A program made the position numbers and the translations under genes. A stretch of 64,000 nt of DNA, from positions 62,001 through 126,000 of the forward strand of contig CACCPY010000003.1 of NCBI GenBank assembly GCA_902547955.1, read 5' to 3'. The first letter of the stretch is position 1, and the number at the start of each line of letters is the position of its first letter. Under the pieces are notes generated by a model that worked only from the letters and a program-made list of their open reading frames with translations, ran no database searches and was not told the origin of the DNA. Positions 7,835-16,581 of this stretch are shown here, piece after piece. The DNA comes from an uncultured Alphaproteobacteria bacterium. GTDB taxonomy: Bacteria; Pseudomonadota; Alphaproteobacteria; Methylaequorales; Methylaequoraceae.

Positions 7835-9119
7835 GAAATCATTAAATTTTCTTTTGATTCCAAATGTTTTAAACTTTTATGACTTAAATCAACTTGAAGA
7901 AATAAAACAAAATCTCGAAAAGTATGGTCATCAGGCTACTATCTTCAAAAGAAAAATAGATAACGACGTTATAACTTTAACAAACTCTGAAATTGTAAGT
8001 TTTATAAAAGAAAATAAATGTGATTGTGTATTCAGGGTTAATGGCGGAAGACCTTTAGAGATAAATAAAGATACTAGATTTATTTCTTGGTTCCAAGATT
8101 TTTATTATAATTCTGATAAAGAATTAGAAAAATTTAATAAAAACGATATCGTTTATTTTTATACATCACCAAAATCTTTTGGGGTTAAAACCAAAATTCC
8201 TTGTTACAGTTCAACCTTTTATCCTGGCGTTGCTAAAATAAAAGATGATGAGAGTATTTTTTCAATTAGCAAAAAGGAAAATATAAATAAGTACCAAAAC
8301 ATTGATTTTTCATTACTAGGAGCAATTCTTGTTCAAAATATTACAGATTTTAACAACTCACATTATCGAAATTACGATATAAATGAGGATCATTTAGTTG
8401 CATACTCAGATTTTTTAGATTTTAAATTTAAACTTGATAAAAAAGAAAAAATCCCGACTGTTAATCAATATAAGGAGTTTATTTGTGAGCTTCAAAATAT
8501 TGTAGAATTAAATTATGAACCGTTGTCTGGTGAATTAGATGTAAAAAAACTAGCTGAAAAGGTAAAAAATTTAATGATAAGTAGATTTGAATTTACTAAC
8601 AATGAACTTTTCAATGGTTGGAAAAGGTATTTTAGTACAGAATATCCGAGAGTTTTGGACAGAATCGCAATGGCAAGATTAATCTCTACATTTTCTAATA
8701 ATTTTGTAGTTGTAAGTGATGGTTGGGAACGAGTAGAAGAATTCATTGACTATCACATGAAAAAAATTAACAAAACAAAAGATTTATATAGATTACTGAA
8801 GAAATCTAAAATAAATTTGTTTTCAAATACTCATGGACTTGGAATGCACAGTAAAGTTTTCGAAACAATGATAAATGGAGGATTTGTTGCGATACCATTT
8901 TCAAAGAAAAACTCTGATCAAGCTGGCATAAAGGAGGGTTTTATAGAAGGTGAAGATTTTGGTGAATTTGATCCGAACAAATTTGATGAATTTATCAACA
9001 ATTGGCTTTTTAACACTAAGAAAAGAATATTAATTGGCGAGAATGCCAGACAAAAAACTTTATCAAACCATACCTGGGAAGTGAGAGTAAAACAATTATT
9101 AGATGATTTAAAAATATGA
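7833..9119 (+). CDS. CgeB-like glycosyltransferase, long type, copy 2
   Basis: A 428-residue paralogue of the gene at 3363, with the same layout. The N-terminal FLLIPNVLNFYDLNQL is followed by FRVNGGRP, FISWFQDFY, a central segment with CELQNIVELNYEPLSGELDV (copy 1 has DLQLIVESNYVPLSGDIDV), then TEYPRVLDRIAMARL, the donor-site-like NTHGLGMHSKVFETMINGGF, and the terminal HTWEVRVKQLLDDL. Conservation of these blocks between the copies marks the likely functional residues. The start codon lies inside a 20-bp palindrome. It is coupled to the short paralogue by an ATGA overlap. Substrate unknown; the CgeB-like family assignment rests on the C-terminal motifs. Confidence 0.7.
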   Translation: MKSLNFLLIPNVLNFYDLNQLEEIKQNLEKYGHQATIFKRKIDNDVITLTNSEIVSFIKENKCDCVFRVNGGRPLEINKDTRFISWFQDFYYNSDKELEKFNKNDIVYFYTSPKSFGVKTKIPCYSSTFYPGVAKIKDDESIFSISKKENINKYQNIDFSLLGAILVQNITDFNNSHYRNYDINEDHLVAYSDFLDFKFKLDKKEKIPTVNQYKEFICELQNIVELNYEPLSGELDVKKLAEKVKNLMISRFEFTNNELFNGWKRYFSTEYPRVLDRIAMARLISTFSNNFVVVSDGWERVEEFIDYHMKKINKTKDLYRLLKKSKINLFSNTHGLGMHSKVFETMINGGFVAIPFSKKNSDQAGIKEGFIEGEDFGEFDPNKFDEFINNWLFNTKKRILIGENARQKTLSNHTWEVRVKQLLDDLKI

Positions 9120-10132
9120 AAAAACTTAAATTTTTATTAATTCCTAGATCTAATAATTTTCAAGACACTATACAAATTTTTTTCATAGGAAAAGAATTAA
9201 GTATTAAAGGGCACTACGTTAAAAAATTAACAGCCCCATTATTTGATAAAAACCTAAGTTCTATTGTAGATGAATATAGTTTTGATGTAATTTTTAGAAT
9301 TGGTGCTGGAAAAACAGTTTTAGTAAAAAAAAATACAAGATTTATTTCATGGACAAAGAGCGTTAATGACGTTTTAAACTATTTAGATAACTATAATCAA
9401 GATGATATAATCTACACATTAGAAGACCACACTTTAGAAAATAAAAATCAAATTATTAAGAATCTTTTACCTGCTGCCTGCGTTATTGATAATAATTTGT
9501 CAATTGAGGATTTATCAAAAAAAAAAACCTTTAAAATTAATTCTTTTCAAGAGATTGATCTCTCATACCATGGTAACGAAATGCTATTTGATGTTTATAG
9601 TGGTCAACAAAAAATTAAAAATGAAAATGCCCTTTATGTGTTTAACAACATTAATGAAGTTACCAGAAAACTAAAACTGTCATCATACAAAATAAAATCT
9701 AACTTTTATGGACTTATTCCTCCTAATAAAGAATTATTTAGAAATGAAAATTTTTCTTTTTTAGGTCGTTTGAAGAATTTTTATTCCCATTTTGAAATTT
9801 TTAAAAAATCTAAAATCAATTTAATTAGTGAAAGAAATTTTTTTGATTTTAATACAAAATTTTTTAATATAATTATTGTTCAAGGTTTTGTATTATTGGA
9901 TGATGACTTACAAAAAAACTTAATTAATAAAATTTTTAATTTAGGTTTTAACAAAGAAGAATCTATCTCTGTCTTCTCTGAAAATGATATTATAAATGGA
10001 ATAATTGAAGATTTGATAGATAATCATGAAAAAAGACTGAAAATTGCAAAAAAAGCACACCAAATTATTCTAGAATCACATACATATAGACAAAGAGTTG
10101 AGCAAATACTAAAAGATTTAAATCCTAATTAA
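9116..10132 (+). CDS. CgeB-like glycosyltransferase, short type, copy 2
   Basis: A 338-residue paralogue of the gene at 4628. It starts with KFLLIPRSNNFQDTIQIF, matching copy 1, and keeps FRIGAGKT and RFISW positions. Towards the end it has DFNTKFFNIIIVQGF, where copy 1 has DFNTNFFNILLVEG. The terminal ESHTYRQRVEQILKDL is closer to the family consensus than in copy 1. Its first four bases overlap the stop of the long gene, and its last four bases overlap the convergent radical SAM gene. Both cassettes therefore keep the order long, short, convergent radical SAM. Function beyond a glycosyltransferase-like fold cannot be stated. Confidence 0.6.
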   Translation: MKKLKFLLIPRSNNFQDTIQIFFIGKELSIKGHYVKKLTAPLFDKNLSSIVDEYSFDVIFRIGAGKTVLVKKNTRFISWTKSVNDVLNYLDNYNQDDIIYTLEDHTLENKNQIIKNLLPAACVIDNNLSIEDLSKKKTFKINSFQEIDLSYHGNEMLFDVYSGQQKIKNENALYVFNNINEVTRKLKLSSYKIKSNFYGLIPPNKELFRNENFSFLGRLKNFYSHFEIFKKSKINLISERNFFDFNTKFFNIIIVQGFVLLDDDLQKNLINKIFNLGFNKEESISVFSENDIINGIIEDLIDNHEKRLKIAKKAHQIILESHTYRQRVEQILKDLNPN

Positions 10133-12192
10133 GTAGGCTCTAAATGAGTAAATTCTGGTTCAATATCAAATCTTCCATTGGCTAGCATTAATTTATCTTT
10201 GTGTCTTACCTTGAGTTTATTTTTTTTATGATTTTTCTTGAAAGGAGGAGCCTGATTAGAAATTGATGTAAACATTGTGCTTTTTTCTTCGTCAGACAGA
10301 TTTGTTTGTATATATTTTAATAAACTTTTAGCGCCATCAAGTTCAGAATTAATGTCTAAAGCTGTTTCAAGAAGAACGATAGCAACACCATAAATTTTTA
10401 TCCTAAAAAATAAATCTGCAAGAAGAAGATGATACTCTGCAGTTCTCGGAGAAATTTTTAAAGCACTTGTTAAACAATCAATAGCAATCAAGAAGTTACC
10501 AAATTTTTTATAAATTTCACTTTTTTTAAACCATATTAAGGCGATATTGGAACTTCTAACATTAGATCTAGTCGCTAAATCCATAAGTTTTAAAGCCTCA
10601 TTATATTCACCTTGTTTCTCCAAAATATTTATATGAGACAGTATTTTTTCTTCATGCTCTGCTTCATCTAGAGTTCGCCATTCTGGTTTTTCACAATCAA
10701 CTCTTTTAAAACATCCTTTACAATACATTCTTGTAAAAGGCCAGGCATCATCATAATCTATTATACAACTTTCATGAATGTTATGTTGAGCACAATGTGG
10801 ACAGTCGTATTCTATATCAAAACCTTTACCCCTGTTTGGTAGTTCTTTTTTTGAAACTTTATAACTAAAGTTTTTTGCATATTTAAATCCACTTAATGTT
10901 AAAGCATGTAAAACTCTATCTAAATTTTGTCTATTGGCATCGTTCATATTACTTACATTTAAGTAAATAGGTAAATTTTTAACATATTTATCTCTGTCTT
11001 TAATTAAGCCATTTCTTACTGCCTCTATGTAAACTGGACTGCCAGGCCAAACCTGTAATGGGACTACATGCACTCCTTTTTCTCTGTTTTTAAACCACCA
11101 TTTTAAGGAGTTATTTGCTGTTTCTACTGTTTCAACAGTGTCTCCAAAAATTAAATTACCTTGAATGACTATGTTTGCTTTGTCTGTCAAAGCTAAAGCT
11201 TTATCAACTCTCTCAACTTTTGACTTTTTTTTCATGCTCTCAAGCACAGTCTGGTCCATACTTTCAATACCATAACTAATCGCTGAGCAACCTGATTTTT
11301 TCATTTTTTTTATAGTTTCAGAGTCAACGCTATTTACGTGTAACTGAACAACCCAGTTAACATCTAAAGGTTCTATTCTTTCACAGAATTCTAAAAGTCT
11401 ATTTCTTTTTAAAGAGAAAAGCTCATCAACAACTGCAACAAAATTAATTTTATATTTTTTGATATAGAATTCTAATTCACTAAAAAAACTATCTAAACTT
11501 CTTTCTCGATAAACTTTTCCAGCTGGATGAAAACAAAAAGTGCAGCTAAACGGACATGATCGACTTGTTATCATATCAATTACTCTAGGTTTGTTTTTCA
11601 AAGTGCTAAAGTAATATGAATCTGTTGGTGATTGTCTGTTTAAAATTGCCGGTAAACCCAAAAGATCGTAGTCTGGCCATGGTATTGAATCAAGTTCCAT
11701 TAAAGCTTGTCTGGGTGGGTTTCTAACTAATGAATCATTTTTTTTATCCCAAAATACCAGACCATGAATCAAGCCTTTGTCAGTGTTTTTTTCTATAGAA
11801 GTTAATAATTCTTTAAAAGTTTCTTCACCTTCTCCAATTACACCATAATCAGCTTTTATTTGCCTCATCACTGGTTCTGGTTCTCCACTTAGCATACCAC
11901 CGCCTATAACAGTGATAATATTTGACTTAACATTTTTACAAATTGAAAAAATTTGCTCAATTTGATCGATCCATCCTGACAAAGAGCCCGTAGCAACTAA
12001 ATCAGGATCTTCTTTATTAATAGTTTTTTCAATTGCATTTTTTGTTGTTTCATGGGTTTCATTTAGATTTAATCCAATAACTTTATGACCCTCATTTTTT
12101 GCAATGGCAGCAATATAACCCAAACCTAGAGGAAAGTTATAATAAGAAAATGGTTTTTCCGTGTATTTCGGAACTACTATTAATATTTTCAT
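10129..12192 (-). CDS. B12-binding radical SAM protein with zinc-like Cys cluster and TPR tail, copy 2
   Basis: A 687-residue paralogue of the protein at 5650-7710. By eye about 60-65 percent of the first 100 residues are identical. It has the same domain order: cobalamin-binding domain, radical SAM barrel with C213-x3-C217-x2-C220, a cysteine cluster starting YDCPHCAQHN and including MYCKGCFKRVDCEKPEW, helical repeats, and the conserved C-terminal LANGRFDIEPEF tail. The single extra residue is just before the radical SAM motif. Retention of all motifs in both copies suggests both are functional rather than one being debris. The gene overlaps the short glycosyltransferase by 4 bases at its 3' end. 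Its upstream region carries a sigma-54-like site, shared with the divergent sulfotransferase gene. Confidence 0.85.
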   Translation of the reverse strand: MKILIVVPKYTEKPFSYYNFPLGLGYIAAIAKNEGHKVIGLNLNETHETTKNAIEKTINKEDPDLVATGSLSGWIDQIEQIFSICKNVKSNIITVIGGGMLSGEPEPVMRQIKADYGVIGEGEETFKELLTSIEKNTDKGLIHGLVFWDKKNDSLVRNPPRQALMELDSIPWPDYDLLGLPAILNRQSPTDSYYFSTLKNKPRVIDMITSRSCPFSCTFCFHPAGKVYRERSLDSFFSELEFYIKKYKINFVAVVDELFSLKRNRLLEFCERIEPLDVNWVVQLHVNSVDSETIKKMKKSGCSAISYGIESMDQTVLESMKKKSKVERVDKALALTDKANIVIQGNLIFGDTVETVETANNSLKWWFKNREKGVHVVPLQVWPGSPVYIEAVRNGLIKDRDKYVKNLPIYLNVSNMNDANRQNLDRVLHALTLSGFKYAKNFSYKVSKKELPNRGKGFDIEYDCPHCAQHNIHESCIIDYDDAWPFTRMYCKGCFKRVDCEKPEWRTLDEAEHEEKILSHINILEKQGEYNEALKLMDLATRSNVRSSNIALIWFKKSEIYKKFGNFLIAIDCLTSALKISPRTAEYHLLLADLFFRIKIYGVAIVLLETALDINSELDGAKSLLKYIQTNLSDEEKSTMFTSISNQAPPFKKNHKKNKLKVRHKDKLMLANGRFDIEPEFTHLEPT

Positions 12193-12226
12193 TTTTACTT
12201 AATTAAAAATCGTTTAAATCATCTCT

Positions 12227-12242
12227 TGCAAAAATTTTGCCA
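12227..12242 (-). promoter_or_regulatory. Sigma-54-like promoter upstream of radical SAM copy 2
   Basis: The minus strand reads TGGCAAAATTTTTGCA, matching TGGCACRN4TTGCW with one mismatch and the exact GG/GC spacing. Predicted transcription would begin near 12216, leaving a leader of about 24 bases before the ATG at 12192. It lies in the divergent region shared with the sulfotransferase gene. Confidence 0.45.
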
Positions 12243-12293
12243 TTCTTTTTATTAATAACTTGAATTTGTAATTTTTTTTTAAGACAATTAAGT

Positions 12294-13985
12294 ATGTCCC
12301 TTAATCAAAAAATTAGATCAGAAGTAGAGTCAAAAACTAATATTTTTTATGTAGTTTCTGAGGGTTATGCAGCTGATCATATGTTTTCATGGTTTTGTAA
12401 GAGTTTAAATAAACACCCTGATGTTTTTGCATTACTTGCACATGAGGGTAGTAGGCCAAAATATTTAAAAGAAAGAACTCGGGGCGAAAGACCAAATATA
12501 GAAAACTTTTCAGAATTTCTTCATGATATGGGAATGACTTATGAAGCGCTAGGAGATTGTTATTCTTACAGAACTCATCATTTAATAGAATTAAATAAGT
12601 TTGAAAAGTTTAAAAATATTCCAAAATTATATCTGATCAGAAACCCAGTTGTCTGGCTTTATTTTTATCAACAATGGCGATCATCTAACATGAGAATGGG
12701 ATCTGGAAAAACTAATCCATTAGATTGGGAATGGAATGTGGCGAATCATAAATATTTTGAAGAATTAAATTTGAAAAAATATGGAAAAGAAGATGTCGAT
12801 GTCTGGTCATTTTACCAAGGTCTTCATCTACTTGATATGACAAGTGAAACATATATTTCCCAATTTTATAGAACTGAAAGAATAGAGGATATTTATGGTG
12901 ACAAAACTAAATATTCGGAAATATTTAGTTTTTTAACAAATATAGCACTAGATAAAAAAAGTAAATATTTAGAAAATGTTTTTCACAAAAAAGAAATACT
13001 TTACAAAGGAGAAAATATTTTACCTGAAAGAGAAGAAAATTTCAGTAATTTTTGGGAAAGTTGGCAAATTGAGGCTTTTTTTAAAATTATAAGACCTGAA
13101 TCGATAGAAATTTTTGAAAAATTCTATTCAACATTACCAAAAAATACGAAAAATTTTTTTTTTAAAAAGCAAGATTGTCAAAATATTTTTATTTCAAGCC
13201 AACTTAAGAGTGGGACCCACTTACTTAGAAAAATAATGCAAATGATTACAAACCAAGATTATTATGAGCCATTTCTTAACAAAGAAGAGCCGCCAAACAA
13301 CAAACTTTTGCATAATTATCATGATTTAAATTTAATAAGATTTCCGGAAAATAAATTTTATTCGTGGCATAATATTATAAACTCTGACACAAAATCTTTG
13401 TTACTATCATCAAGAACAACTAATATTTTTTTAGTAAGAAATATTTATGAAATTTTATTTTCGCTTTTTAATCATTTTAAAAATGACGTAGACCAAAGCA
13501 TCAAAAGATCAATTGGTAAAAGTTCACAAAATCAACTGTTTAAGAACGGTTATGAATCTGCTTTTTTTAGCTTGATTAACGGATATGCCTCTAGTAGTTT
13601 TAGTTTTCCAGGTATTAGAGTAATAGTTGAACAAATAAAAAGTTATTGTGATTTTTTAAAAGAAAAATCATCATTTTTTATCACTTATGATCATTTAGTA
13701 AATAATAAAGAATCAACAATAATTAATCTCTGTAAATATCTTAATTTAGAGATTACTTATGAGTCATTACAAAAAATACTTATTGATACTAGTAAGGAAA
13801 ATATGGGACTTAACAATCCTCATGTTACTAAAAATAGAAATAAAAAAATTGAAGAAATAAAAAAATCATTTCATGATGGCCATATTGGTGCTTTGCAGTT
13901 TCAAGTTTTTTCGGTTTTTCAGGATGACCACGCATCCAGAACATTTTGTGATCAACTCCAATTATTCGATTATAAAGATTCATAA
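12294..13985 (+). CDS. Double-headed sulfotransferase-like protein
   Basis: A 563-residue protein with two sulfotransferase-like halves. In the first, VVSEGYAADHMFSWF (about 20-34) sits where the 5'-phosphosulfate loop would be, and LIRNPVVWLYFYQQW (114-128) looks like the 3'-phosphate site. In the second, SSQLKSGTHLLRK (301-313) is a much better 5'-PSB loop, resembling the PKSGT motif, and LVRNIYEILFSLFNHF (380-395) is the 3'-PB motif. The N-terminal loop lacks the usual Lys-Ser-Gly-Thr, so the first half may be inactive or bind differently. It is divergent from radical SAM copy 2. A role in sulfating the glycan made by the adjacent transferases is inference; CysQ at 1781 would recycle the PAP formed. 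Confidence 0.7.
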   Translation: MSLNQKIRSEVESKTNIFYVVSEGYAADHMFSWFCKSLNKHPDVFALLAHEGSRPKYLKERTRGERPNIENFSEFLHDMGMTYEALGDCYSYRTHHLIELNKFEKFKNIPKLYLIRNPVVWLYFYQQWRSSNMRMGSGKTNPLDWEWNVANHKYFEELNLKKYGKEDVDVWSFYQGLHLLDMTSETYISQFYRTERIEDIYGDKTKYSEIFSFLTNIALDKKSKYLENVFHKKEILYKGENILPEREENFSNFWESWQIEAFFKIIRPESIEIFEKFYSTLPKNTKNFFFKKQDCQNIFISSQLKSGTHLLRKIMQMITNQDYYEPFLNKEEPPNNKLLHNYHDLNLIRFPENKFYSWHNIINSDTKSLLLSSRTTNIFLVRNIYEILFSLFNHFKNDVDQSIKRSIGKSSQNQLFKNGYESAFFSLINGYASSSFSFPGIRVIVEQIKSYCDFLKEKSSFFITYDHLVNNKESTIINLCKYLNLEITYESLQKILIDTSKENMGLNNPHVTKNRNKKIEEIKKSFHDGHIGALQFQVFSVFQDDHASRTFCDQLQLFDYKDS

Positions 13986-14077
13986 ATATTAAAATGAAAT
14001 AAAATTTGTCTACTTTTTTAATATAATTTTTATATTTAAAATAAATTTTTTGTTATTTTTATAAACTTTGGTTTTTG

Positions 14078-14959
14078 TTATTCTAAACTACAAATTTTTT
14101 CTTTAACCAACTCTCTGATAAAATCGCAAAAAACTTTTATTCTTTCTAATTGAAAATTATTTTCATGAACAATAATCCAGTATTCTCTTTTTATTTTTAT
14201 TGAATCTTTTAAAACAACTTTTAAGTTTCTATTATTAGAAGCAATAAATGTATGCAAAAGTCCCAAACCTAAACCAGTTTCAATTGCCATCATCTGTGAC
14301 CTTAAACTATTACTCGAGAATATTACATTTGGACTTCTACATACTTCTTTTAAATAGTCCAGTTCTTCAAACTCGATAAATTCATCGACATAACTAACAA
14401 ATGGTTTATCTTTAAGATCATGAAGTTTTTTAATTTTATTTTTTTTTGAAAACTCATTTGATGCATATAATCTTACGAAATAATCACACAATTTAGAGCA
14501 TATTAATCTTCCACTCTTTGGTCTTGACAAAGAAATTAATATATCAGTTTCATTATTAGATATACTTCTAGATTTAGTATCAGCAAGTAACTCTATTTTT
14601 ATGTCTGGATATTTATTGTTAAACTTTTGAATATTTTTACTTATAATTTCAGAACCTAGCCCCTCGCCAACAGTGACTCTAACATTACCGCTGACAAGTG
14701 AGTTTTTTTTGACAAGACGTTCATTAATTCCAAAAATTTGATTTTCAATTTTTTCTGAATATTTTGCTAATTCTAATCCTTTTTCTGTAAGTGAGTATCC
14801 TCTGGGGGATTTATGAAATAGTTGCATTTTTAGATTTATCTCAAGTCTTTTAATCCGTCTTGCTATTGTAGTTGGTTCAACTTTAAGTTTTTTAGCGGCA
14901 TTTAAAAGTTTTGAAGATCTAGACAAAATAAGGAAATACTTTAGATCGTCCCAGTTCAT
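14078..14959 (-). CDS. LysR-family transcriptional regulator
   Basis: A 293-residue LysR-type regulator. I start at MNWDDLKYF (ATG 14959) because this is the usual LysR beginning; an in-frame start 15 bases upstream would add five residues. The winged helix-turn-helix occupies residues 1-60 (LLNAAKKLKVEPTTIARRI), followed by a linker helix and the two-lobed effector domain (VRVTVGEGLGSEI onward). It is divergent from the mmsA operon with a 103-base gap that contains an inverted repeat and a good promoter. That is the standard arrangement for a LysR regulator controlling its neighbour, here probably the dehydrogenase, SMP-30-like and transporter genes. The inducer is unknown. Confidence 0.9.
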   Translation of the reverse strand: MNWDDLKYFLILSRSSKLLNAAKKLKVEPTTIARRIKRLEINLKMQLFHKSPRGYSLTEKGLELAKYSEKIENQIFGINERLVKKNSLVSGNVRVTVGEGLGSEIISKNIQKFNNKYPDIKIELLADTKSRSISNNETDILISLSRPKSGRLICSKLCDYFVRLYASNEFSKKNKIKKLHDLKDKPFVSYVDEFIEFEELDYLKEVCRSPNVIFSSNSLRSQMMAIETGLGLGLLHTFIASNNRNLKVVLKDSIKIKREYWIIVHENNFQLERIKVFCDFIRELVKEKICSLE

Positions 14960-14998
14960 TATAAAAAATAGCATTATTAAAGATTTAATGAAATGTTT

Positions 14999-15050
14999 TT
15001 TGCATTTTGATAATTTAAAATTGACAGTTGGAATGCAAAATTAATAATTA
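14999..15050 (+). promoter_or_regulatory. mmsA promoter with LysR-type inverted repeat
   Basis: TTTGCATT (14999-15006) and its exact reverse complement AATGCAAA (15032-15039) form an inverted repeat with a 25-base spacer. Between the arms lies TTGACA (15021-15026), and 17-18 bases later ATAATT/TAATTA (15044-15050), a sigma-70 -35/-10 pair reading toward mmsA. The right arm sits inside the promoter spacer, so a bound LysR protein could control polymerase directly. Confidence 0.5.
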
Positions 15051-15062
15051 TACAATCAAGAT

Positions 15063-16568
15063 ATGAATAAAATAAGAGGTCATTTTATTGAGGGTAAAGA
15101 GGTTTTTGACAATGGTGACATTATAAAAGTTTTTAACCCCACAAATAATGAAGAAATATCATCTATAAGTTGTGCGAAAGACAGCAGCCTAGAAAAAGCC
15201 ATAATTAGCTCTGAAAAAGCATTTAATGAATGGAGACAATACTCTATCGCTAAAAGAACCGAGGTGATTTTTGAATATAAAGTTTTATTAGAGAGAAATA
15301 AAGAGAAATTAGCTAAAATAATAGGTGAGGATCTAGGAAAGGTCTATGATGACGCCTTAGGTGAAGTTAGACGTGGGATTGAGAATGTTGAATATGCATG
15401 TGGTATTGGTGAAGTAATTAAAGGTGAATATAACAAAAATATAAGTACAGAAGTAGATTCTTGGAGCGAGTTTCTACCTGTTGGAATAGTATTAGGAATA
15501 ACACCATTCAATTTTCCAGCAATGGTTCCGATGTGGATGTTTCCTTTGGCTCTTGCTACTGGAAATTCTTTCATCTTAAAACCTTCAGAAAAGGATCCCC
15601 ATGGTTCAATTTTCATTACCGAACTTTTCAATGAAACTAAAGCTCCAAAAGGATTACTCAACCTTGTAAATGGAGATAAAAAAACAGTTGAATTTCTTAT
15701 AAATGATAAAAGGATAAAAGCCGTAAGTTTCGTTGGCTCGACACCAGTCGCGAAAAAAGTTTATGAATTGTCTTCTATTTCAGGAAAAAGGTGTCAAGCC
15801 CTAGGGGGTGCTAAAAATCACGCATTAATATTATCAGATGCAAACATTGATTACACAACTGATCAGCTAATATCTGCTGCTTTTGGCTCATCCGGGCAGC
15901 GTTGCATGGCATTGTCGGTGGCAGTAGTTTCAGTAAAAATAAAAAATGAATTTTTGAAAAGTCTTAAGGAAAAAGTTTTAAAATTAAAATTCGGCTCCGA
16001 AGATTTAAATTCAAATAGCTTTGGGCCACTAGTAACGATGGAACATCTTAAGTCTGTTGAAAATAATATAAAAATAGCTGAAGATGAAGGAGCAGAAATT
16101 ATTGTTGATGGAAGGGATTTATTTAAAAGAAAAAATTCTAAAAGCGGTTATTTTTTAGGCCCAACTATTATTGACAAAGTCAATTCAAAAATGAAATCAT
16201 ATAAAAATGAAATCTTTGGTCCTGTCCTACAAATAATGGAAATGAATGATTTATCGGATGGAATTGATATAATAAACCAAAATAAATTTGGTAATGGTTG
16301 TTGTATTTTTACTAGCGATGGTCATAGTGCAAGGGCCTTTGCTGAAAAAGCTGAGATTGGTATGGTGGGCATTAATATTCCATTACCAGTTCCTTCCTCA
16401 TACCATAGCTTTGGAGGATGGAAAGATTCTATTTTCGGAGACCTCAGTATCTACGGTCCTGATGGTGTGAGATTTTACACACGGAGAAAAACTATTACTC
16501 AAAGATGGCCATCAAAAAGCACATCCGAGGGTGTAGACCTATCAATGCCTAATAATTTAAAACAATAA
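15063..16568 (+). CDS. mmsA: Methylmalonate-semialdehyde dehydrogenase (CoA-acylating)
   Basis: A 501-residue member of the CoA-dependent aldehyde dehydrogenases that convert methylmalonate or malonate semialdehyde to propionyl- or acetyl-CoA. The active-site cysteine is C281 in GSSGQRCMALSV, with the RCMA context characteristic of MmsA. The LGGAKNH motif at 247-253 replaces the general-base glutamate loop of ordinary aldehyde dehydrogenases and is a hallmark of this subfamily. ITPFNFPAMVPMWMFP near 146-161 is also typical. It is the first gene of an operon with an SMP-30-like protein and a fatty-acid-type transporter. With acuI at 790 it suggests handling of C3 units such as propionate or DMSP-derived compounds, but the physiological substrate is inference. 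Confidence 0.9.
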   Translation: MNKIRGHFIEGKEVFDNGDIIKVFNPTNNEEISSISCAKDSSLEKAIISSEKAFNEWRQYSIAKRTEVIFEYKVLLERNKEKLAKIIGEDLGKVYDDALGEVRRGIENVEYACGIGEVIKGEYNKNISTEVDSWSEFLPVGIVLGITPFNFPAMVPMWMFPLALATGNSFILKPSEKDPHGSIFITELFNETKAPKGLLNLVNGDKKTVEFLINDKRIKAVSFVGSTPVAKKVYELSSISGKRCQALGGAKNHALILSDANIDYTTDQLISAAFGSSGQRCMALSVAVVSVKIKNEFLKSLKEKVLKLKFGSEDLNSNSFGPLVTMEHLKSVENNIKIAEDEGAEIIVDGRDLFKRKNSKSGYFLGPTIIDKVNSKMKSYKNEIFGPVLQIMEMNDLSDGIDIINQNKFGNGCCIFTSDGHSARAFAEKAEIGMVGINIPLPVPSSYHSFGGWKDSIFGDLSIYGPDGVRFYTRRKTITQRWPSKSTSEGVDLSMPNNLKQ

Positions 16569-16581
16569 AAAAGGAGAGAAA

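Noticed and set aside
15344-15661. Antisense frame of 105 residues in mmsA
   Set aside because: It is a shadow of the real gene, with no family features and no start signal.
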